Shown here: in pieces, positions 8,522 to 12,584 of the stretch
Layout: the number at the start of each line of letters is the position of its first letter
Position numbering within the stretch: position 1 is the stretch's first letter
From: Porphyromonadaceae bacterium
GTDB taxonomy: Bacteria; Bacteroidota; Bacteroidia; Bacteroidales; Dysgonomonadaceae
DNA: 12,584 nucleotides
Assembly: GCA_022840285.1 (NCBI GenBank)
Contig: JALHIE010000059.1
Location: 495 to 13,078, forward strand
Direction: 5' to 3'
Program-made: the position numbers and the translations under genes
The notes under the pieces: generated by a model
Told to the model about the DNA's origin: nothing
Database searches by the model: none
The model's input: only the letters and a program-made list of their open reading frames with translations

Positions 8522-8755
8522 ATGGCAAAACATTATTCAAATGGAGACAAAATACTCCAAGCCGTATTGGCAAATGAGAAACTTTCTCAATGGGGAGAGT
8601 ATGAGCCAACTGGAGAAGAAACTATCTCTGAGGCATTATCTTCCTCAAACCCGACTATTAGGGCTGTGGCCATGATAATTGATGGGGAAGAAAACAATTC
8701 TACGCAAAAAGAAGTATATACTCAGTTAACTCAGTTTTTGACTCAGGCATTATGA
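8522..8755 (+). CDS. Small 77-residue defence-operon protein, function unknown
   Basis: The ATG at 8522 follows the helicase stop by 4 bases, and the stop overlaps the SMC gene start (ATGA, 8752-8755). This placement is strong evidence that it is a real, translationally coupled gene. The protein is soluble and somewhat acidic, mostly helical, with segments DKILQAVLANEKLSQWG and STQKEVYTQLTQFLTQAL that look amphipathic. There is no cysteine pair, signal peptide or known motif. Position between a nuclease-helicase and an SMC ATPase suggests an adaptor or subunit bridging the two (inference). The overlapping minus-strand frame at 8379-8609 is a shadow. Confidence 0.75.
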   Translation: MAKHYSNGDKILQAVLANEKLSQWGEYEPTGEETISEALSSSNPTIRAVAMIIDGEENNSTQKEVYTQLTQFLTQAL

Positions 8756-10926
8756 AACTAAAGAAGATAATTATTAAAAACTTTCGAAGCTATTATGGAG
8801 AGAATTGCTTCGAACTGTCTGACGGCCTGACCTTGGTCATCGGTGATAACGGTGATGGAAAAACTACTTTTTTCGAGGCATTAGAGTGGTTGTTTGATAC
8901 TAGCAAGGAAAATAAAAGCGAATCAAATGTCTCGGAAATGAGAAAACATGAGCTAGGAATAGGTGATTCAGACATCGTATCTGTTTCGGTTCAGTTTGAG
9001 CATGGTGGAGAAAGAGAAATTTGCAAGAGCTTTAGATTTGAGCGTCAGACGAATGGAAATATTCTTACAAGAGACTTCTCATTCGTGGGTTACACTCAGT
9101 TCGGTTCAGAGCGAAAGCGTGTAGATGGAAAAAATCTATTAGAGGCATGTTTTGACACAGTAGTTAGGCGTTATTGCTTATTCAAGGGAGAAAGAGAGCT
9201 GAATGTTTTCGATAACAATACAGCTCTGAAAACACTTGTTGACACATTCTCAGGAATAAAACAATTTGATCAGTATGTTGAAAATACCGAATGGTTTGAG
9301 CAAGAGTCTGATAAATTGGTTACACGTGAACTGAAGAAGGATAAGAAACAGGAAGATACGGTTAAGCGGCTTGAGGCGGATATGTCCAGAGTAATGAGGG
9401 ATATCTCTGATACAACTCGCGACATTAAGACCAAAGAAAAAGCCGTATCTGATTTCGAATCAAGAATAAGAGTGCTGGAAGAGAATCAAGATGCTTGTGA
9501 AAATCTGCAAACAATAAAGTCAAGAATAGAGTCTAAGAGGACTGAATTGAACAGAATGAAGTTATATGTGGATCTTGACTATAACGCCCTCTTGCTTGAC
9601 GATATGTGGATTTTGAGGTCTTTCCCTTCGATTCTTCAGGAGTACCAAAGTAAGGTCTCAATGTTGAGTAAAGAAGAACGCAGAATGCAAAAAGCGGAAG
9701 ATGAGAGAATCGCTGTTGAAAAAGGCAAAAAGGAAGCTCTCAAAGAGATTCAAAAGTTAGCAAACGATGCGACCCCACTGCCATGGAACTTGCCTGACAA
9801 GGAGACTATGCAGGAAATGATTGATGATGAAGTTTGTAAAGTATGCGGCCGACCTGCACCTAAGGGGAGTGAACCATACGAGTTTATGGTCCGAAAACTT
9901 AATGAATACTTGGAACATATTCGCCAAGAATCAGCAGCGGCAGAGTCTAAAGAGATGGATGTAAAGCCATTATTTGAAAATGAATACGTGGCAGAACTTC
10001 ATACAAGAGGCATTCAAATGAGTGGCGATGTAGAGAAAACAATATCAAAACTAGCCACTAATATTGACGATAGGTTGCAGTTCGTGCAGATGCGGAAGAA
10101 TGATGTTGAGAAGATTTCCCAAGAACTTCAGGAAGCAGAAGATGCAAAACTTCAACTTCTTATTCAGAATCCAAGTCTAACTGAAGAAATGCTTGATAAG
10201 ACGTTCCACGATTACAAAGGGCTGTCCGAGAGTAGCAAAAGAGCCGAGTTGGACTTAAAAGACCTTCAGCATAAATTATCTGATTTAGAAGAACTCAAGG
10301 CAAGCATCAAAGAAGAGCAAAATAAGATTGAACCTTCAAATGGAATAGTCAAAATATATCAGCGCGTCCACCTTACTCTTGAAAGAATTATGAAGGCGTT
10401 CGGCGAGGCCAGAACAGCCAACATTACTTCTTTCTTGAATATGTTAGAGAATGAAGCAAACTTCTATCTTAAAAAACTTAATGCTGGTGATTTTAGAGGG
10501 GTTATCCGGATTATTCGTACCGTTGATGGCTCTGCTCGGATCGCATTGTACAGTTCTAATGGGACTCCTATCACTAATCCTGGTGGTGCCCAGAAAACCA
10601 CAATGTACATGTCTGTCCTATTTGCGATATCAAAGATTACGACATTAAAACGAGATGAGGATTATCCTTTGATATTTGATGCACCTACATCATCTTTTGG
10701 CGAATTCAAAGAAGATGTATTCTACAACATCATTGATCAAATTGATAAACAGTGTGTCATTTTTACTAAGGATCTCTTGAATTTCGATAGGGAGTCTGGT
10801 ACAAGAAAATTGGATTATTCTAAGATTAACTCTTTATCTTGCACTGTTTACCGAATTCATAAACAAGATGGATACGACGAGGAAGATCTCTCGACAATAA
10901 GAACAATAACCGAAAAGATTAAGTAA
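8752..10926 (+). CDS. DndD/Rad50-like SMC ATPase with zinc-hook CxxC
   Basis: A 724-residue SMC-type ATPase. The N-terminal lobe has KNFRSYYG (residues 9-16) and Walker A GDNGDGKTT (31-39). A long coiled coil follows (about 190-530), interrupted at its turn by CKVCGRP with C362 and C365, a Rad50-style zinc hook. The C-terminal lobe carries the signature-like NPGGAQKTT (609-617) and Walker B LIFDAPTSS with D643. The residue after the Walker B aspartate is alanine rather than the catalytic glutamate of Rad50; DndD proteins also diverge here. In Dnd systems DndD is an ATPase of the modification complex. Here modification already has SspC, so this protein more probably works with the PLD-helicase in DNA recognition or restriction (inference). 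It overlaps the 77-residue gene by 4 bases and is followed after 1 base by the last gene of the cluster. Confidence 0.87.
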   Translation: MKLKKIIIKNFRSYYGENCFELSDGLTLVIGDNGDGKTTFFEALEWLFDTSKENKSESNVSEMRKHELGIGDSDIVSVSVQFEHGGEREICKSFRFERQTNGNILTRDFSFVGYTQFGSERKRVDGKNLLEACFDTVVRRYCLFKGERELNVFDNNTALKTLVDTFSGIKQFDQYVENTEWFEQESDKLVTRELKKDKKQEDTVKRLEADMSRVMRDISDTTRDIKTKEKAVSDFESRIRVLEENQDACENLQTIKSRIESKRTELNRMKLYVDLDYNALLLDDMWILRSFPSILQEYQSKVSMLSKEERRMQKAEDERIAVEKGKKEALKEIQKLANDATPLPWNLPDKETMQEMIDDEVCKVCGRPAPKGSEPYEFMVRKLNEYLEHIRQESAAAESKEMDVKPLFENEYVAELHTRGIQMSGDVEKTISKLATNIDDRLQFVQMRKNDVEKISQELQEAEDAKLQLLIQNPSLTEEMLDKTFHDYKGLSESSKRAELDLKDLQHKLSDLEELKASIKEEQNKIEPSNGIVKIYQRVHLTLERIMKAFGEARTANITSFLNMLENEANFYLKKLNAGDFRGVIRIIRTVDGSARIALYSSNGTPITNPGGAQKTTMYMSVLFAISKITTLKRDEDYPLIFDAPTSSFGEFKEDVFYNIIDQIDKQCVIFTKDLLNFDRESGTRKLDYSKINSLSCTVYRIHKQDGYDEEDLSTIRTITEKIK

Positions 10927-10927
10927 T

Positions 10928-11500
10928 ATGGCTGAGAAATTATATGATATCTGGGCAAGACGTAATCCTTCATGGGAAAAACGTTATGAAGACTCTGTTA
11001 TCAAGGCTTTTAGTGATTATGGAAAAGGTGTTACATCTTTAGGTAGTGCTAAAGGAAAACTTTTTGGTGCTGGCTATGAAGTATTCATTATAGCATACTT
11101 CATCGGTTTATACAACAACCAAAGAAGGACTCTGATTGAAGATAGTACCAAAATTAAATCCTTTGGTCAACCTATTCAGTATTGGGGTAACATTGACTCT
11201 GTAAAGGGGAGGAAGGCCTATCCCAAACTCAGAGAATTCATTTTTACATCATTAATCGCAAAAACAGATTTTGATTTTATCGCTCTTGACAAAGGAATGA
11301 TAAGCAATAAGAAGGCCGTAGATGCATTAATGACAACGATGGAGGAATATGCAAATTGGGGCTTCCATTTTATGGAAGACAAACTGATTGATAATCCTAA
11401 TTATTTCTATAGAGAAACTGCATTCCTTGAACTTTTCTTATCATTTGATAGCAGTTCTGCTGCTGTTGAAGATGATGATGAACCAGATTCTCTTGATTAG
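10928..11500 (+). CDS. 190-residue protein closing the defence operon, unknown function
   Basis: It starts 1 base after the SMC gene stop, so it is surely co-translated with it. The protein begins with a basic, aromatic stretch (IWARRNPSWEKRY). A hydrophobic segment GYEVFIIAYFIGLY lies at 49-62, followed by NNQRRTL, and the tail is strongly acidic (VEDDDEPDSLD). The hydrophobic stretch is short and flanked by polar residues, so it is more likely a buried helix than a membrane anchor. The layout F-x-x-x-(Y/D)-V-F-h-h-A-x-x-h-G-L-x5-R-x-L loosely recalls small phosphorothioation-associated proteins (Dnd-associated families), but this rests on memory of a pattern and is weak. It may be an accessory subunit of the restriction half. 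No terminator is visible in the 37 bases after it. Confidence 0.78.
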   Translation: MAEKLYDIWARRNPSWEKRYEDSVIKAFSDYGKGVTSLGSAKGKLFGAGYEVFIIAYFIGLYNNQRRTLIEDSTKIKSFGQPIQYWGNIDSVKGRKAYPKLREFIFTSLIAKTDFDFIALDKGMISNKKAVDALMTTMEEYANWGFHFMEDKLIDNPNYFYRETAFLELFLSFDSSSAAVEDDDEPDSLD

Positions 11501-11537
11501 AAGGTTTGACTGAATAACACTTCACTCCATTGCTTTT

Positions 11538-12056
11538 ATGCTTGAACGTCCAAGAATCATAGATGTAACCCGAAAACCGGCAAAGTGTCCTGTGTGCGGC
11601 GAGCGAGTAGTGGATATCATCTACGGCACCGGAGATATGACTGAATCTGAATTCCTTCTCGAATATCGTTGTGAAGGGATAATGGGTGGTGACAACATTC
11701 CGCGCCGACCGCCTATCTGGGCCTGTTCATGTGGTTGTAAGCGTTTCCGCAAGGTGAATCCTGACGGGACTGATGCACCAGTAAAGGTGAAATTGTTGAA
11801 GGATGTCCGCAAGAAGCCTCTCAGCCTTATCTGTTGGACAACGGAGATGGCGAGCACCAACATCGGCTTTAATCGGATGATGTTGGTTCACCAATTTGAA
11901 GTGGCTATCGTTACGGAATTTGACGAGAAAGAAAAGCTGAGAATCACCGCTGTGAATGGTGAGGATGCCGAAGACGAAGCAAGAAAACTTGTCGCGCTCG
12001 GGAATATTGGTCTGAAAGGCAGGCAATGTATATCTGTCAATGTGTATGACAAATAA
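11538..12056 (+). CDS. Hypothetical zinc-ribbon-like protein
   Basis: A 172-residue protein with an N-terminal cysteine-rich module: C17-P-V-C20, then C45, then C63-S-C65-G-C67, consistent with a zinc ribbon (seen). The C-terminal ~80 residues look like an alpha/beta domain (FEVAIVTEFDEKEKLRITAVNG, followed by an acidic helix) with no motif I recognise. The ATG at 11538 is preceded by TTTT and no Shine-Dalgarno. G+C is about 45% at 11821-11940, above the defence genes, so it probably belongs to the backbone element rather than to the operon. It is 37 bases after the last defence gene and could be reached by read-through. Minus-strand frames over it are shadows. Confidence 0.78.
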   Translation: MLERPRIIDVTRKPAKCPVCGERVVDIIYGTGDMTESEFLLEYRCEGIMGGDNIPRRPPIWACSCGCKRFRKVNPDGTDAPVKVKLLKDVRKKPLSLICWTTEMASTNIGFNRMMLVHQFEVAIVTEFDEKEKLRITAVNGEDAEDEARKLVALGNIGLKGRQCISVNVYDK

Positions 12057-12068
12057 CTCTTGATATGT

Positions 12069-12302
12069 ATGGATGACCATCTGATTCCTGCCTTTGTAAA
12101 AGAAGAAGCCGCCCGAAACGGTTTCAACAGCATTGATTATGCTGGTCGTTTGGACGGCTCCGACTATTATGCTGTTGGCATTGTTGACAAGAATGGATTC
12201 CCACTCCCGACTGGAATGCCGACATTCATTAAGGCCGCTGACGGTAAGCTTTCTATAATCAGCGGTCTTGATGGACTGGACTTATGCTCTAGGTTCTATT
12301 AG
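12069..12302 (+). CDS. Hypothetical 77-residue protein
   Basis: Starts at the ATG at 12069, 12 bases after the previous stop; a TTG at 12060 in the same frame would add only three residues. The sequence reads as a small alpha/beta protein (MDDHLIPAFVKEEAARNGF, GSDYYAVGIVDKNGFPLPTG, ending GLDLCSRFY) with no signal peptide or known motif. The VGIVDKNGFPLPTGMPTFI part looks like beta strands with a Gly/Pro turn. Close spacing with the zinc-ribbon gene suggests the two form a pair and are transcribed together. Composition resembles that gene rather than the defence cluster. I do not recognise the family. Confidence 0.65.
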   Translation: MDDHLIPAFVKEEAARNGFNSIDYAGRLDGSDYYAVGIVDKNGFPLPTGMPTFIKAADGKLSIISGLDGLDLCSRFY

Positions 12303-12315
12303 GGCATAGTGTAGG

Positions 12316-12498
12316 TCATCTAGACCGATGGTAATGCTGTTGTTCCTGTTCGACCTGCTTTGCGGCCTGCTCCTGGGCGGGGGAGACTTCCTCTTGGATT
12401 GCTTGGCCATTGCCTATACCGGCCTTGAACTGTGAATAGTCAGCCTTCTCGCCTTTATCCATCTCAAGCTGAATGGCCTCAATGCGTGTACCAGACCC
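12316..12498 (-). pseudogene. 5'-truncated minus-strand coding remnant (Q/E-rich C-terminus)
   Basis: Reading the minus strand, the frame 12498 to 12319 gives 60 codons without a stop, then TGA at 12316-12318. The product, beginning SGTRIEAIQLEMDKGEKADY and ending EQEQQHYHRSR, has typical soluble protein composition, with a Gln/Glu-rich tail and no internal stop. Immediately upstream in frame are TAG (12499-12501) and TAA (12502-12504), and no start codon fits. It is therefore the C-terminal end of a longer gene whose 5' part has been replaced or separated by the sequence that begins at about 12496. The sudden drop in G+C at the same point supports a junction. Tails of this style occur on relaxase- or conjugation-related proteins of Bacteroidales elements, but I cannot name the family. 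It converges with the two hypothetical genes to its left. Confidence 0.6.
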
Positions 12499-12584
12499 CT
12501 ATTACTTGGACAAAAATGTCAAAATGGTTGAGCTATTCTTGTATCATAAATTGGGGTTGATGAACAAATATACTCATTTGTTTG
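12496..12584. mobile_element. Probable end of an insertion sequence, running out of the window
   Basis: At about 12496 the minus-strand coding sequence stops abruptly and AT-rich sequence begins with CCCCTATTACTTGGACA, resembling the CCCC-n-AAGT-GGACA termini found in several IS families, including IS3-type elements. An imperfect dyad GACA-AAAA-TGTC follows at 12509-12520. The plus strand is open from 12500 to the window edge, with ATGs at 12524 and 12560. The latter begins MNKYTHLF, which would suit the start of a transposase (IS30-like N-termini are similar), but 8 residues are too few to judge. AACAAAT/ATTTGTT (12563-12569 / 12576-12582) is a small inverted repeat here. The other end and target duplication lie outside, so the call depends on the junction and the terminal motif. 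Confidence 0.42.

Larger units (their letters stand above)
830..11500 (+). other. Phosphorothioate-type (Ssp) anti-phage defence cluster
   Basis: Eight co-oriented genes: XRE regulator, DUF4007 SspB, large ATPase in the SspC position, DndC-like SspD, PLD-helicase, 77-residue protein, DndD-like SMC ATPase, and a 190-residue protein. Gaps from sspB onward are 4, overlap 4, 5, 4, overlap 4, and 1 bases, so translation is probably coupled throughout. The order B-C-D agrees with known SspBCD loci. SspA and SspE are missing. G+C is visibly lower than in both flanks, suggesting the block moved as a unit. Assignment of the first half to Ssp modification is fairly secure. Assignment of the second half as the matching restriction module is inference from context and domain content. 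Confidence 0.75.

Noticed and set aside
8379..8609. Minus-strand frame spanning the helicase end and the small gene
   Set aside because: The plus-strand genes fit an operon with coupled starts; the minus frame has no motif.
10928..11500. DndE or SspE identity for the 190-residue protein
   Set aside because: It lacks the lysine-rich DndE pattern and is longer than DndE; SspE is much larger with DUF262-type and HNH motifs, which are absent.
11727..12133. Minus-strand open frames opposite the zinc-ribbon gene
   Set aside because: They overlap each other and a plausible plus-strand gene with a cysteine motif, and are rich in Ser/Phe/Arg as expected of shadow frames.
1..12584. CRISPR array, tRNA or rRNA genes
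   Set aside because: No regularly spaced repeats and no tRNA or rRNA-like sequence were seen.

Overview
The window looks like a stretch of a Bacteroidales (Bacteroides/Parabacteroides/Prevotella-type) chromosome, probably inside an integrated mobile element. The reasons are that start sites mostly lack Shine-Dalgarno sequences, a TAnnTTTG-type promoter element lies upstream of the regulator, and the flanking genes resemble accessory proteins of Bacteroidales conjugative elements. No database search was possible, so the taxonomic call is inference.

Layout. (1) Bases 1-648 hold the 3' part of an OmpA-like C-terminal domain gene, closed by a strong rho-independent terminator at 672-705. (2) After about 125 bases of AT-rich leader comes a compact, co-oriented cluster (830-11500). 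It holds a small XRE regulator, a DUF4007 protein (SspB), a very large P-loop ATPase (SspC position), a PAPS-reductase-like sulfurtransferase with a DndC-type cysteine set (SspD), a phospholipase D-nuclease/SF2-helicase fusion, a 77-residue protein, a DndD/Rad50-like SMC ATPase with a CxxC zinc hook, and a 190-residue protein of unknown function. From SspB onward, neighbours are 1-5 bases apart or overlap by 4 bases, so they are almost certainly one operon. (3) Bases 11538-12302 hold two hypothetical genes of different base composition. (4) A minus-strand coding remnant (12316-12498) is cut off at its 5' side by what looks like the end of an insertion sequence running out of the window.

How the genes may work together. 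DUF4007 + ATPase + PAPS-reductase-like protein is the SspBCD set of the single-stranded DNA phosphorothioate modification system (SspABCD). The cysteine desulfurase SspA/IscS is not here and would have to be supplied from elsewhere. The usual partner SspE is also absent. In its place are the PLD-helicase, the small protein, the SMC ATPase and the 190-residue protein, which I infer to be the restriction/effector half, comparable to SspFGH or a variant of it. The likely biology is anti-phage defence: sulfur-tag host DNA and attack untagged DNA.

Sampled base composition supports horizontal acquisition of the cluster. G+C is about 56% at 1-120, about 32% inside the ATPase gene (3061-3180), about 45% at 11821-11940 and about 56% at 12361-12480. 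The defence cluster therefore looks like AT-rich cargo in a more GC-rich backbone.
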